From Ascidiaceihabitans sp. (GTDB taxonomy: Bacteria; Pseudomonadota; Alphaproteobacteria; Rhodobacterales; Rhodobacteraceae): a stretch of 64,000 nt of DNA. Position numbers and translations under genes: made by a program. Below are positions 26,872-36,860 of this stretch, one piece after another (positions within the stretch are counted from its first letter, which is position 1; every line of letters begins with the position of its first letter). The notes under the pieces were generated by a model that did no database searches, had not been told where the DNA came from, and worked only from the letters and a program-made list of their open reading frames with translations. The stretch spans positions 1 to 64,000 of the forward strand of contig JAOKHV010000002.1 in NCBI GenBank assembly GCA_028248455.1, written 5' to 3'.

Positions 26872-28065
26872 TCAGCCCCCCATCTTTACTTTGGCGATGA
26901 TCCCACGCTGAATTTCATTTGAGCCTCCAAATATCGAGATTTTTCGATTATTGAAGTACTGTGCGGCAACGGGGCCAGCATCATGTGGATCTGGTAATGG
27001 CTCATTGCTGCCCTCCACCGCCTCAGAAATGAATGGCATAGCGTATGGGCCAACCACCCGCCTCGCTAGATCGTTAATCTCTTGACGGATAATAGTGCCT
27101 TTAACCTTCAACATCGATGCCTCAACACCCGGTGCACCACCTGCCGCAGCCTGCGAAACGATCCGCAAATTTGTGGTGCTCATCGCCATCAAATCGATTT
27201 CAACTTGCGCGACGCGTGCTGCAAAGAGCGGGTTCTGTATAAGCGGCTTGCCACCCGACATCTCTGCCTTTGCAATACGTTTGACCGCAGCCAATCCAGC
27301 GGTAGAAAATCCAACACCCGCGATATTAGTGCGCTCATGGGTCAATAAATATTTGGCGTAGGTCCAGCCACTGTTCTCTTCGCCGACAAGGTTCTCAACA
27401 GGGACTTCAACATCCGTGAACCACACCTCGTTTACCTCAGCAGAACCATCCAACAAGATGATCGGGCGCACTTCGATTCCGGGTGTATTCATGTCGATCA
27501 GAAGAAACGAAATTCCCGCCTGCTGTTTGACCGTGCTGTCGGTGCGCACAAGGCAGAATATCATATTGGCGTGCTGGCCCAAAGTGGTCCACGTTTTTTG
27601 ACCATTCACAATGTAATGATCGCCTTCTCGGACAGCTTTGGTTTTCAACGACGCAAGATCAGACCCAGCATCCGGTTCAGAATAACCCTGACACCACCAA
27701 TCCTCACCCGAAAGTATACGAGGCAACCAATGATCTTTTTGCAGCTGGTTACCAAATTTTTGCAAGACGGGGGCAAGCATAGAGAGGCCAAATGGCACAA
27801 CACGCGGCGCATGCGCACTGGCGCATTCATCGTCAAAGATATGGCGATGAACAGCGTTCCATTCTGCACCGCCGTATTCTTTGGGCCAGTTGGGTGCAAG
27901 CCACCCTTGGGCGTTCAATATCGCGTGCCAACCTTCCATATCATCCTTAGTTAGATCACCACCAAGGCGTACCTTTTCGGATAACTCCCTTGTTAGTTTC
28001 GTAGCCAAGAAGGCGCGAACCTCATCGCGAAACGCTAGATCATCTTTGGAATAGTTAAGGTCCAT
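26872..28065 (-). CDS. acyl-CoA dehydrogenase, large-subunit (PimC-like)
   Basis: A 397-residue acyl-CoA dehydrogenase of the PimC-like type. It has GWLAPNWPKEYGGAEWN (about residues 53-69), CQGYSEPDAGSDLASLKT near 134, VNGQKTWTTLGQHANMIFC, and a C-terminal GGSNEIQRGIIAK motif that closes the FAD site. It is the second gene of the operon, 26 bases after the multifunctional beta-oxidation gene, and probably forms a heterodimer with the next gene product. Confidence 0.88.
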   Translation of the reverse strand: MDLNYSKDDLAFRDEVRAFLATKLTRELSEKVRLGGDLTKDDMEGWHAILNAQGWLAPNWPKEYGGAEWNAVHRHIFDDECASAHAPRVVPFGLSMLAPVLQKFGNQLQKDHWLPRILSGEDWWCQGYSEPDAGSDLASLKTKAVREGDHYIVNGQKTWTTLGQHANMIFCLVRTDSTVKQQAGISFLLIDMNTPGIEVRPIILLDGSAEVNEVWFTDVEVPVENLVGEENSGWTYAKYLLTHERTNIAGVGFSTAGLAAVKRIAKAEMSGGKPLIQNPLFAARVAQVEIDLMAMSTTNLRIVSQAAAGGAPGVEASMLKVKGTIIRQEINDLARRVVGPYAMPFISEAVEGSNEPLPDPHDAGPVAAQYFNNRKISIFGGSNEIQRGIIAKVKMGG

Positions 28066-28091
28066 GGAAGGTTCCCTTTCGCTTGAGCCAT

Positions 28092-30179
28092 TCAGCTCTC
28101 TTTGTTCAAACTGTCAAAACTCTTGCTCGTCGCTACTAGTTCCTTAAGTAACGGTGCCACCTCCCAAAAATTAGAATCATTTTTGGCATATGTCGCAATG
28201 TCTTCCAGAAGATCCGGCAATCCAACGATATCAGCCCACTTCAGCGGACCACCCCAATAGCGTGGGAAACCGTATCCAAACAACAGCGTCATATCCACAT
28301 CTAGCGGGCGTCGCGCGATACCTTCACCCACAACCTTCGCGGCCTCATTCACCATTGAAGCCATGTAGCGGCGTATGATTTGCTCTGTAGTAAATGTACG
28401 CTGAACAGTCCCCACAGCTGTTCTATCTGCAACGATAAGGCTCATCACCTCCGGGTTAGGAACCCGTGCTTTGGCACCTGCAGCATAATCGTAATAACCT
28501 GTACCAGTCTTCTGCCCAAAGTTGCCCGCTTCACACATCTTGTCCGCATAGGTACTGACGCCCTCAATCCCCGCCTCAACCCGTTTGCGTTTGCGCACAG
28601 CCCAACCGATATCCAACCCAGCCAGATCAGCCACGGCAAACGGCCCCATCGCAAATCCAAAGCCTTCAAGCGCAGCGTCAATGTCATAGGGAGACGCACC
28701 TTCCATCACCATTTGATCAGCTGCATCGCGATATGTGGCAAGGATACGGTTGCCGATAAACCCATCGCAAACACCGGCACGCACGCTGATCTTTTTCATG
28801 CGTTTGCCTAGTTCAAACCCCGTTGCTACAACGTCGATTGCAGTCTTTTCGGCTACAACCACCTCAAGTAGTTTCATCACATGGGCGGGTGAAAAAAAGT
28901 GCAGACCAATCACATCTTGGGGCCGCGAGGTGACCGCCGCAATCTCATCTACATCTAGGTAGGACGTGTTGGAGGCAAGAATCGCACCCTGCTTACAAAC
29001 TCTGTCCAATTTAATGAAAACTTTTTTCTTAACGGCCATGTCTTCAAACACCGCTTCTATGACAAGGTCCGCATCTGACAAATCAGCATAGTCGTTCGTA
29101 ACGGTCAGCGTTTCGTTCAAAATTGTCTCGTGTTGTTCGGCTGTGATCTTGCCACGCCTCAACGCACCAGCAAGATTGCCTTCAATACGCTCATGGGCGG
29201 CCTCACAAGCGGCAGGTGTCATTTCAATCAATGTCACCTGCAAGCCAGACAACAAAGCAGACGTTGCAATCCCAGCACCCATAGTGCCGCCGCCGATCAC
29301 ACCGATATGATCTAGCGGACGAGGTTTAACACCTTTCAGCTCGGGCAAGCGACCAACAGCGCGTTCAGAAAAGAACGAATGGATCATGCCTTTGCTTTGA
29401 TCAGACTTCAAAAGATCTGTGAAAATTTGACGCTCAGCGGCCAGCCCCTCAGAAAATGGCATTTCAACGCCAGCTTGGACTGCACGAACGCATTGCGCAG
29501 GTGAGATTTGTCCGCGCCCACGTGCAAGGACCGCGTCATAGGCTGCGTCCCAATCAATGGCTTCAGGAGCCGCAATTTCACTAACGGGACGGCGGGGTGC
29601 GTCTTTGGCCAACAGATCGGTGACATATGCCAAACCGTTCTCCAACGGATCACCGTCTTGCACCACATCTATTACACCGATTTTAGCGGCTTCAGCTGCA
29701 CTAATCTGACGGCCAGTTGTCATGATATCCAATGCTGCATCCACACCTGCAACACGCGAAAGACGTTGCGTGCCACCAGCACCTGGTATCAGCCCTAGGT
29801 TAACCTCTGGCAGGCCAATGCGTGCTGACGGCACCGCAATGCGGTAATGACAGCCCAATACAACCTCGAGCCCACCACCCAAAGACACACCATGCATCGA
29901 CGCAACTACAATCAGTGGCGATGCCTCAATCCGATTGATCACATCAGGCAATGCTGGGGCCATTTGCGGCTTACCAAATTCCGTGATGTCTGCACCTGCG
30001 ATAAAGGCACGGCCTTCGCCCACAATCATCACCGCGCGCACACCACTGTCTGCCTCAGCCTGATCCATGCGATCCATTAACCCTTGGCGCACTGCATGAC
30101 TTAGTGCGTTGACGGGTGGATTTTGGATCGTGAGAACGGCGATGTCACCGTTGCGCGAATAGGCAATTTTGTCAGACAT
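28092..30179 (-). CDS. bifunctional enoyl-CoA hydratase/3-hydroxyacyl-CoA dehydrogenase (FadJ/PimF-like)
   Basis: 695 residues. The N-terminal crotonase domain has AFIAGADITEFG (58-69), HGVSLGGGLEVVLGCHYRIA (96-115), LPEVNLGLIPGAGGTQR (123-139) with both catalytic Glu regions. The NAD-binding dehydrogenase domain begins IGVIGGGTMGAGIA (292-305) and has LHFFSPAHVMKLLEVV near 423. Two C-terminal helical domains follow. It does hydration and oxidation in beta-oxidation. It is first in the operon with the two acyl-CoA dehydrogenases, a crotonase and a ligase. The thiolase is not in the window. Confidence 0.92.
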   Translation of the reverse strand: MSDKIAYSRNGDIAVLTIQNPPVNALSHAVRQGLMDRMDQAEADSGVRAVMIVGEGRAFIAGADITEFGKPQMAPALPDVINRIEASPLIVVASMHGVSLGGGLEVVLGCHYRIAVPSARIGLPEVNLGLIPGAGGTQRLSRVAGVDAALDIMTTGRQISAAEAAKIGVIDVVQDGDPLENGLAYVTDLLAKDAPRRPVSEIAAPEAIDWDAAYDAVLARGRGQISPAQCVRAVQAGVEMPFSEGLAAERQIFTDLLKSDQSKGMIHSFFSERAVGRLPELKGVKPRPLDHIGVIGGGTMGAGIATSALLSGLQVTLIEMTPAACEAAHERIEGNLAGALRRGKITAEQHETILNETLTVTNDYADLSDADLVIEAVFEDMAVKKKVFIKLDRVCKQGAILASNTSYLDVDEIAAVTSRPQDVIGLHFFSPAHVMKLLEVVVAEKTAIDVVATGFELGKRMKKISVRAGVCDGFIGNRILATYRDAADQMVMEGASPYDIDAALEGFGFAMGPFAVADLAGLDIGWAVRKRKRVEAGIEGVSTYADKMCEAGNFGQKTGTGYYDYAAGAKARVPNPEVMSLIVADRTAVGTVQRTFTTEQIIRRYMASMVNEAAKVVGEGIARRPLDVDMTLLFGYGFPRYWGGPLKWADIVGLPDLLEDIATYAKNDSNFWEVAPLLKELVATSKSFDSLNKES

Positions 30180-30224
30180 TTAATTGCTCCCGAACAGAAA
30201 CTATGAAGCGCAGCGATACTTAAA

Positions 30225-30238
30225 CATACGTTAGTATG
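30225..30238. promoter_or_regulatory. CATAC-gtta-GTATG dyad upstream of the beta-oxidation operon
   Basis: A short inverted repeat (5-bp arms, 4-base spacer, partly extendable) lies 46 bases before the first start codon of the operon. The size and spacing suit a TetR- or MarR-type repressor, the usual control of fatty-acid and dicarboxylate operons. No such regulator gene is beside it. Confidence 0.35.
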
Positions 30239-30330
30239 GTGCCAGCTTGTACAGTTTCAGATTAGACGGCAAGATTGCTTTGCCGCAAGCGGAACCTCTT
30301 GCGGTCAAACTTTACGCCGTAGCGTAACAA

Positions 30331-30360
30331 TAAAAAAAGCAGGATGCCAAAACACCCTGC
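30331..30360 (-). terminator. rho-independent terminator of the DEAD-box helicase gene
   Basis: Read on the minus strand, an 8-bp stem GCAGGGTG/CATCCTGC (one G-U pair) with a 6-base loop is followed by seven T. It lies about 58 bases after the helicase stop. Confidence 0.85.
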
Positions 30361-30417
30361 CTTTTCAATTTACAAAACTCAAAGTCCATCAAGGGCGAAC
30401 CCCGCTTACCTTTTCTT

Positions 30418-32556
30418 TTACGTGCGACGAGGAGCTTGACCGCCACCCTTGCCAGCATCACCGGCAGCACGACGTGCTTTGTTCTTTTTGCTGTTTGGTT
30501 TTCCAACAGCAGGTGCACCACCTGGGCCAGTCTTAGGCTTACCGCCAAACTTACCCTTGGGCTTACCGGCGTATGGTTTGCCATCTGACTTACCGCGCGG
30601 TTTGTACTCAGCTACGGCACCGTCATCACGAGCACGGTCCATTGTGGAACGTGGCTTTTCAAAACGCTTGGACGCAGGGTGCGCGCCAGCGGGTTTGCCA
30701 CCCTTGCTTTCTGGTTTTGGCTTACGTGGTTTTGGTGTTGGTGCATCATCCCACTCAACCGGTTTGCTGGCTGGCTTTGGGGTTGCTGCTGGTTTGTAAT
30801 CGTCTTGTGGCTTTGGCGCATAATCCGCTTTGGGCTTGCGATCATAATCCTGCTTTGGTTTTTTGTCATAGCTTGGCTTGTCGCCGCGCGGAGCATCAGA
30901 CTTGCCGTAGGATTTGCCCGATGGTTTTCCACCTGGCTTGCCGCCAAATGCTGGACGCGGGCTGCTTGCTGCAGCTGGTGGTTTTGCCAATTCAGTAAGA
31001 ACCAAACCACCTTCGACAGTCATGGAGCTGCCCAAAGCTGCTTTGAAACCAGCGACGCTGCCTTCTTGCATCTCAACAAATGTCTCGTCGTATTGAATGC
31101 GGATCGCACCGATGTCATCTTTGGTGATGCCACCGCCGTTGCAAAGGATCGGCAACAAACGACCAACAACGATACCTTGGTTACGGCCAGTGTTCACAGA
31201 GAACCACTTGCTTGGACCAAACGGTGCACGTGCTTTAGGCGGCTTGTTGTCACCCGCTTTTGACAACTCTTCAGGGGCGGATACGCGTGCTGCGTACAGG
31301 CGCATGTAAGCTGCTGCCATTTGTTCAATGCTGAAATTTTCGACCAGTTTTGCGACCATGTCAGCTTCGTTTTCAGCAATTGGTTCATGCCACATTGGGT
31401 CGGCCAAAAGACGTTCTTGATCTTTCGCACGAACATCATCCGCAGATGGCGCGCTGATCCAATTTGCACTGACCTTTGCGCTTTGCAAAATGCGTTCCGC
31501 TTTGCGACGTACCTTAGCAGTCACAATCAATGTGCTGACACCTTTGCGACCGGCGCGGCCTGTACGGCCAGAACGGTGCAACATGGTTTCGTGGTTGTTT
31601 GGAAGCTCTGCGTGAACCACCAGATCAAGACCTGGAAGGTCGATCCCGCGCGCGGCAACGTCGGTTGCTACGCAAACGCGAGCACGCCCGTCGCGCATGG
31701 CTTGCAAGGCGTGAGTACGTTCAGCCTGTGACAACTCCCCAGACAGGGCCACAACAGAGAAACCACGGTTAGACAGGCGGGTCGTGACGCGGTTCACCAT
31801 TGCGCGCGTGTTGCAGAACACGATCGCGTTTGGCGCGTCATAAAAACGTAGGATATTGATGATGGCGTTTTCGCCGTCATGGTTGGCAACAGACATTGCG
31901 TTATATTCAATATCAGCGTGCTGCTTATCTGCGGATTTTGTCTCAAGGCGAATCGCATCGCGCTGATAGCTTTTGGCCAATGTAGCAATGGCTTTTGGTA
32001 CGGTCGCCGAGAACATCAATGTACGACGGTCTTCAGGTGACTCACCTAAAATGAATTCAAGGTCTTCACGGAAACCCAGATCAAGCATCTCATCGGCTTC
32101 ATCCATCACCACGCCGCGAAGCTGCGACAGGTCGATGCTTTTACGCATGATATGGTCGCGCAAACGACCCGGAGTCGCCACAACAATGTGGGCACCACGG
32201 GCCAGCGTGCGACGCTCGTCGCGCATGTCCATACCGCCAACACAAGACGCCATGACAACGCCAGCTTCTGCGTACAGCCACTCGAGCTCACGCTTTACTT
32301 GCAATGCCAGTTCGCGGGTCGGGGCGATAACCAAGGCCAAAGGAGATCCAGCGCGATCAAAGGCTTCTGCGTCGCCAAGCAACGTGTCACCAAGCGCAAG
32401 GCCGAAACCTACTGTCTTACCGGAACCGGTTTGGGCCGAAACCAACAGATCGGATTCACCAAGTTTGGGATCCATACATGCGGTTTGAACGGGGGTTAGG
32501 GTTTCGTATCCACGTTTGGATAGAGCATCGGCTAGAGCTTGTTTCACGGGCGTCAT
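30418..32556 (-). CDS. DEAD-box ATP-dependent RNA helicase with basic tail
   Basis: 712 residues. The helicase core has Q-motif region ETLTPVQ, Walker A AQTGSGKT (about residue 41), PTRELALQ, DEADEMLDLGF, SAT, and HRSGRTGRAGRKG (motif VI). A DbpA-type RNA-binding domain follows (about 455-530). The last 180 or so residues are low-complexity, made of K, P, G and D repeats such as PKPASKPVEW. The tail should be disordered and bind RNA. The class works in ribosome assembly and cold adaptation (DeaD/CsdA-like). The start at 32556 avoids a short upstream extension without a clear ribosome site. Confidence 0.9.
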   Translation of the reverse strand: MTPVKQALADALSKRGYETLTPVQTACMDPKLGESDLLVSAQTGSGKTVGFGLALGDTLLGDAEAFDRAGSPLALVIAPTRELALQVKRELEWLYAEAGVVMASCVGGMDMRDERRTLARGAHIVVATPGRLRDHIMRKSIDLSQLRGVVMDEADEMLDLGFREDLEFILGESPEDRRTLMFSATVPKAIATLAKSYQRDAIRLETKSADKQHADIEYNAMSVANHDGENAIINILRFYDAPNAIVFCNTRAMVNRVTTRLSNRGFSVVALSGELSQAERTHALQAMRDGRARVCVATDVAARGIDLPGLDLVVHAELPNNHETMLHRSGRTGRAGRKGVSTLIVTAKVRRKAERILQSAKVSANWISAPSADDVRAKDQERLLADPMWHEPIAENEADMVAKLVENFSIEQMAAAYMRLYAARVSAPEELSKAGDNKPPKARAPFGPSKWFSVNTGRNQGIVVGRLLPILCNGGGITKDDIGAIRIQYDETFVEMQEGSVAGFKAALGSSMTVEGGLVLTELAKPPAAASSPRPAFGGKPGGKPSGKSYGKSDAPRGDKPSYDKKPKQDYDRKPKADYAPKPQDDYKPAATPKPASKPVEWDDAPTPKPRKPKPESKGGKPAGAHPASKRFEKPRSTMDRARDDGAVAEYKPRGKSDGKPYAGKPKGKFGGKPKTGPGGAPAVGKPNSKKNKARRAAGDAGKGGGQAPRRT

Positions 32557-32716
32557 CTTTTCTGGTAATTGCGCGGGCAAATTACACCGCAAACCGCGCG
32601 TCTAGGACGTTTAAACCCTTTTGTATAGGGGTCATATTATCATAGCTGGTACCACAAAAAGCGGGGAGCTCCTATAACAACCCGCATCAAACCACTTAAA
32701 GCGCGCCAAAAACGGA

Positions 32717-33226
32717 TCACCGCTTTTTGACAAACTCGGTGAGAATAACGATGCGTTGCCCCTCTACGCGGCCCTCGATGTGACCGGCGTTATCGGCAAC
32801 CAGTGAAATGCGGTGAACGGCAGTGCCGCGCTTGGCGGTGAAACCACCACCCTTAACCGGTAAATCTTTAATTAAAACAATGGTGTCACCGGCAGTGAGC
32901 GGGACACCGTTACTGTCTTTGTGGCCCAAATCGGGGGCAACGTTTTCGGCCCACGCGCGGATTTCGTCGTCCAGATACAGCTGATCGGACAGATCACGGG
33001 CCCAGCCTTCGTCAAACAATTTGGTTAACGTCCGCGCTGCCAAAACCTGAATTTCAGGAACCTCTGACCACATGGTTGTTGCTAAACCCCGGAAATGGTC
33101 GGGAATTGGCGCAGACAGCTGGGTAACACATTCTTCACAAATCTGAACAGACGAACCAAAGGGACCACCCTCAACTGCGGTGTCGATCAGAGCATCAGTT
33201 GCAGCGGCGCAGAGTGGGCAAGTCAT
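32717..33226 (-). CDS. PhnA/YjdM-family zinc-ribbon protein
   Basis: 169 residues. An N-terminal zinc ribbon has CPLC at 3-6 and CEEC at 32-35. The C-terminal PhnA domain has GDTIVLIKDLPVKGGG and ends IVILTEFVKKR, as in YjdM (formerly PhnA). Despite the old name, a role in phosphonate use is not established. The middle region is longer than in the E. coli protein. No phosphonate genes are nearby. Confidence 0.85.
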   Translation of the reverse strand: MTCPLCAAATDALIDTAVEGGPFGSSVQICEECVTQLSAPIPDHFRGLATTMWSEVPEIQVLAARTLTKLFDEGWARDLSDQLYLDDEIRAWAENVAPDLGHKDSNGVPLTAGDTIVLIKDLPVKGGGFTAKRGTAVHRISLVADNAGHIEGRVEGQRIVILTEFVKKR

Positions 33227-33302
33227 GACAAATCCTTTAGCGGCTCGCGAGGTTCATACGCCAAGAATCGGGGCGATGACAGGATATTAAACGCAGCGCA
33301 CG

Positions 33303-33539
33303 GTGGGCCTTCCTGCAATCTTCGCCACATTCATTGGTGTTTGTGAAATTGCGGGTGCCTTTGGCATCGGGTTCCGCCGCACCAGCATGTATGCGGTAGG
33401 CGGGATCGCGATCATCATGGTCAGCGCTGTTTATTACCACCTGATGCACACCCCAGTGGCCGAGGCCATTCCAGCGTTTGTTGTTTTAGTCTGCTGTGGT
33501 TTGATCATCAATCGTCGCGGCACGGGCATCATTGGTTAA
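33303..33539 (+). pseudogene. 5'-truncated DoxX-like membrane protein
   Basis: A 78-codon frame starting with GTG has three hydrophobic segments and the stretch GVCEIAGAFGIGFRRTS, which resembles the middle and end of DoxX-like proteins. Those proteins are usually about 110-130 residues. An in-frame TAA at 33288 lies just upstream and no normal N-terminus is visible, so it is likely a remnant. A short functional protein cannot be excluded. Confidence 0.5.
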
Positions 33540-33673
33540 GTGATCCGCTAGGGTCTCAAGATAAATTTAGGCTCGCGATGGGGTGAACCGATTGCGCGCC
33601 TTTTTCATGGTTGTGTGTGGAATAACTGCTGTGTGGGACCGCGAATGACTGCGTCATACTCTTGTCCCACCGT

Positions 33674-33706
33674 CACTTAAAATGGATCACGAATCCATTT
33701 TAAGTG
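33674..33706 (-). terminator. long hairpin embracing the lepA stop codon
   Basis: A 14-bp perfect stem (CACTTAAAATGGAT with ATCCATTTTAAGTG, 5-base loop) contains the last lepA codons and its TGA stop in the loop region. No T-run follows on the minus strand, so it may protect the 3' end or need Rho rather than act as an intrinsic terminator. Confidence 0.55.
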
Positions 33707-35483
33707 CTGATATGAACGCTTCTTGTGGAATATCAACGCGGCCGAATTGGCGCATCTTCTTCTTACCGGCTTTTTGTTTGTCCAGCAGTTTGCGCTTACG
33801 TGACGCATCCCCGCCGTAGCATTTCGCTGTCACGTCTTTGCGCATCGCAGACAGTGTTTCGCGCGCAATCACTTTCCCGCCAATCGCCGCTTGGATCGGA
33901 ATTTTGAACATGTGGCGTGGGATCAGATCTTTTAGCTTTTCAACCATCGCACGGCCGCGCGTTTCGGCGCGATCACGGTGCACCATCATGGATAGCGCAT
34001 CCACGGGTTCGTCGTTCACCAGCACTGACATTTTCACAAGGTTGTCGGTTTGGTAGCCCGTCATCTGGTAGTCAAAGGATGCATAGCCTTTGGTCACGGA
34101 TTTCAGGCGGTCGTAGAAGTCGAACACCACCTCGTTCAATGGCAGGTCATAAACCGTCATCGCCCGTGAACCCGCATAGGTCAGGTCAATCTGCACGCCG
34201 CGCCGCTCTTGGCACAGTTTCAGCACGTCGCCCAAGTATTCGTCCGGCACAAGGATTGTCGCCTTGATCCGCGGTTCTTCGATGTGGTCGACCAGCGTAA
34301 GGTCAGGCATGTCTGCAGGGTTGTGCAGTTCGATCATTGAACCGTCGCGTTGGAAAACGTTGTAGACCACCGATGGGGCGGTCGTGATCAGGTCGATATC
34401 ATACTCGCGTTCGATCCGGTCACGGACCACTTCGAGGTGCAGCAATCCAAGGAAGCCACAGCGGAAGCCAAAGCCCAGCGCCGCGGATGTTTCCATCTCG
34501 TAGCTGAAGGAGGCGTCGTTGAGGGCCAGCTTTTCAATCGCGTCGCGCATGTCTTCAAATAGAGCGGTGTCCACGGGGAACAGGCCACAGAACACAACCG
34601 GTTGCGCGGGCTTAAAGCCGGGCAGCGCTTCGACGGTTTTGCGGTCGTGGGTGATGGTATCCCCAACGCGGGTGTCGCGGACCTGTTTGATTGATGCGGT
34701 TAGGAAACCGATCTCGCCCGGACCCAGCGAGTCGACCATCTCCATCTGCGGACGGAACACACCAATACGGTCCACACCGTGCACGGTGCCATTGGACAGG
34801 AATTTGACCTTCTCGCCCTTCTTCAGGCGACCGTCGATAATACGGACCAAGACGATAACGCCCAGATAGCTGTCATACCATGAATCCACCAACATCGCTT
34901 TGAGGTCTTTGTCCTCGCCGCCAATCGGAGAGGGCAAGTCGTGGACGATGGATTCCAATGTCTCGTGGATGCCAACGCCGGTTTTGGCGGACACTTGGAT
35001 CGCGTTCGTCGCCTCAATCCCAATCACGTCTTCGATCTGTTCGGCCACACGGGCGCAATCAGATGCCGGAAGATCGATCTTGTTGAGGATCGGAACAATC
35101 TCGTGATCCGCGTCCAAAGCGTGGTACACGTTGGCCAATGTCTGGGCCTCGACGCCTTGAGAGGAATCGACCACCAGCAAAGAGCCTTCAACCGCGCGCA
35201 TGGAGCGGGAGACCTCATAAGCGAAATCGACGTGGCCGGGGGTGTCGATCAGGTTCAAAACATAATCTTCGCCATTGTCCGCTTTATAGTCGATGCGGAC
35301 GGTGTTGGCTTTGATGGTGATGCCACGCTCACGTTCGATGTCCATGGTGTCCAAAAGCTGGGCCTGCATGTCACGATCTTTAACGGTACCGGTCTCTTGA
35401 ATGAGCCGATCTGCGAGGGTCGATTTCCCATGGTCAATGTGCGCGACGATGGAGAAATTGCGGATATGTGAGAGTGGTGTCAT
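33687..35483 (-). CDS. lepA: elongation factor 4 (LepA)
   Basis: A 598-residue ribosome-associated translational GTPase. G1 is [14 protein letters not shown] (residues 13-26), G3 DTPGHVDF and G4 LNKIDLP. EF-G-like domains and the LepA-specific C-terminal domain ([19 protein letters not shown]) follow. It back-translocates stalled ribosomes and helps subunit assembly. The ATG at 35483 ([15 protein letters not shown]) matches the family start; the frame is open 55 codons further upstream but without similarity. Confidence 0.96.
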   Translation of the reverse strand: MTPLSHIRNFSIVAHIDHGKSTLADRLIQETGTVKDRDMQAQLLDTMDIERERGITIKANTVRIDYKADNGEDYVLNLIDTPGHVDFAYEVSRSMRAVEGSLLVVDSSQGVEAQTLANVYHALDADHEIVPILNKIDLPASDCARVAEQIEDVIGIEATNAIQVSAKTGVGIHETLESIVHDLPSPIGGEDKDLKAMLVDSWYDSYLGVIVLVRIIDGRLKKGEKVKFLSNGTVHGVDRIGVFRPQMEMVDSLGPGEIGFLTASIKQVRDTRVGDTITHDRKTVEALPGFKPAQPVVFCGLFPVDTALFEDMRDAIEKLALNDASFSYEMETSAALGFGFRCGFLGLLHLEVVRDRIEREYDIDLITTAPSVVYNVFQRDGSMIELHNPADMPDLTLVDHIEEPRIKATILVPDEYLGDVLKLCQERRGVQIDLTYAGSRAMTVYDLPLNEVVFDFYDRLKSVTKGYASFDYQMTGYQTDNLVKMSVLVNDEPVDALSMMVHRDRAETRGRAMVEKLKDLIPRHMFKIPIQAAIGGKVIARETLSAMRKDVTAKCYGGDASRKRKLLDKQKAGKKKMRQFGRVDIPQEAFISALKMDS

Positions 35484-35511
35484 GATAGTGGGTATTAGCG
35501 GGTTTTGAGGG

Positions 35512-36660
35512 TTGGTCAATGGTTGGATTGATGCCAAGCTTTGGTTCATTGGGTTAATGGTATTTGTTATGGTAGGTTTTTCCGATTTTGAAAGTGTCGA
35601 AGCGTGGTTTGAAACCCAAAGTGTTGAGGTGTGGCATCTGATGAGCAACCAACCCGCACTGCGGGTGTCAGCGAATATTGACCTAGTGGGGCCAGATCAA
35701 TTTGATCGTTTGGGATTGACAAGTTTTCGTGCAATTCTCGCATCTGCGGGTCGCGGCATTGGACGACCCGCAGATGTGGGTTGGGAGTCCGCCCGTTCCG
35801 CCGCCGCTGTCTTGGCCAAGGGTGAAGACCAGCAACGCCATCCTGTTTGACTCGATATCCCTGTTCCCCCCGTGATTTTTGAAAATCATCTTCGGTTTTT
35901 GGACATGCTGGATGCTGATCCGAAATGGCAGTTCTGGCACGACTGGTATTTGGCGATGTGGAACGGGACGTTTGATGATTGGGATTTGGCGCTTGAGATT
36001 ATAAAGATCGCGGATGATGTTTGGAAGGGTGAGGATGCAGCGCAGAAGGTTGCGGATGAGATTGTACGGATTAAGGCGGAGCGTCGTCCAACGATTGACC
36101 GCCCTGAATCGGGACCAGAGATTGAACGTAAGAAGCTGATCCAAAACGTAAAACGGTTGCTAGAAATCCCTGACATATCTGCTCTGACCGCTGAGGGTGC
36201 TGCCGCAAACCTTGAGCGCGCAGTTCTCGAATTTAAGAATACGGCACCCGCAAACTGCTTGCCTGATTAACTAGAACATTTAGAAGCTCTGCCTGCCTTA
36301 TTTCAATCGATTTCGACTACGATCAAAAGCGAGGCAAGTGATAGTGAAAAACAGCAACAGTTGGCTGACCAGATGGCTACACTGAATACAAAACTTGCCG
36401 AGCTTGAAGCTGAACTGAAAATTGCGAAGGAAAAATTGCTGAATGGTCGCTTCAAAATCGCAGCCATCGAGTCTTTCGGTAAAACTATTGGCAGTACATG
36501 GTTTCTGGGTGCTCTGGCCTTAGGGACAAGCCACTTCTTTGGGCTGCCCCCAAACAAAATGATTTTGGAGAACTTGCGAGGGTTCGCTGATGACATGTTG
36601 ACAGCTGAACCATTGTCTTTAGATCAACCTGATCTTAGGCTCCATGCCGTTGATATTTGA
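35512..36660 (+). pseudogene. conserved hypothetical protein broken by two in-frame stops
   Basis: A single reading frame runs 382 codons with TGA at 35848 and TAA at 36268 and no visible frameshift. The parts read as one protein: [19 protein letters not shown] near the start, WDLALEIIKIADDVW and IDRPESGPEIERKKLIQNVK in the middle, a heptad-rich stretch (AELEAELKIAKEKL) and a hydrophobic segment near 36480-36540. Homologous frame on both sides of each stop argues for nonsense mutation. The join before the first stop may also hide a deletion. Function is unknown. Confidence 0.7.
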
Positions 36661-36860
36661 CCACCATTGGCGGGGTGAATCCCGCCCTACGGGGCTGGGA
36701 TCTCTGTCTTTCACCTCTGCGCGATCCGTCGCTCATGGGTGATTGAAACAAACCGTAACCTAGGTCATAATAATCCCGAGCAAGGGTCCAGCATGCGGCC
36801 ACAGTATTGGGCATCAAGATGGGGCAAATCCCACAGTGTCCATTTGGTATGAGGCAAAAC

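Noticed and set aside
36669-36686. GGCGGG/CCCGCC hairpin as terminator
   Set aside because: The stem is only 6 bp, no T-run follows, and the gene before it is a pseudogene.
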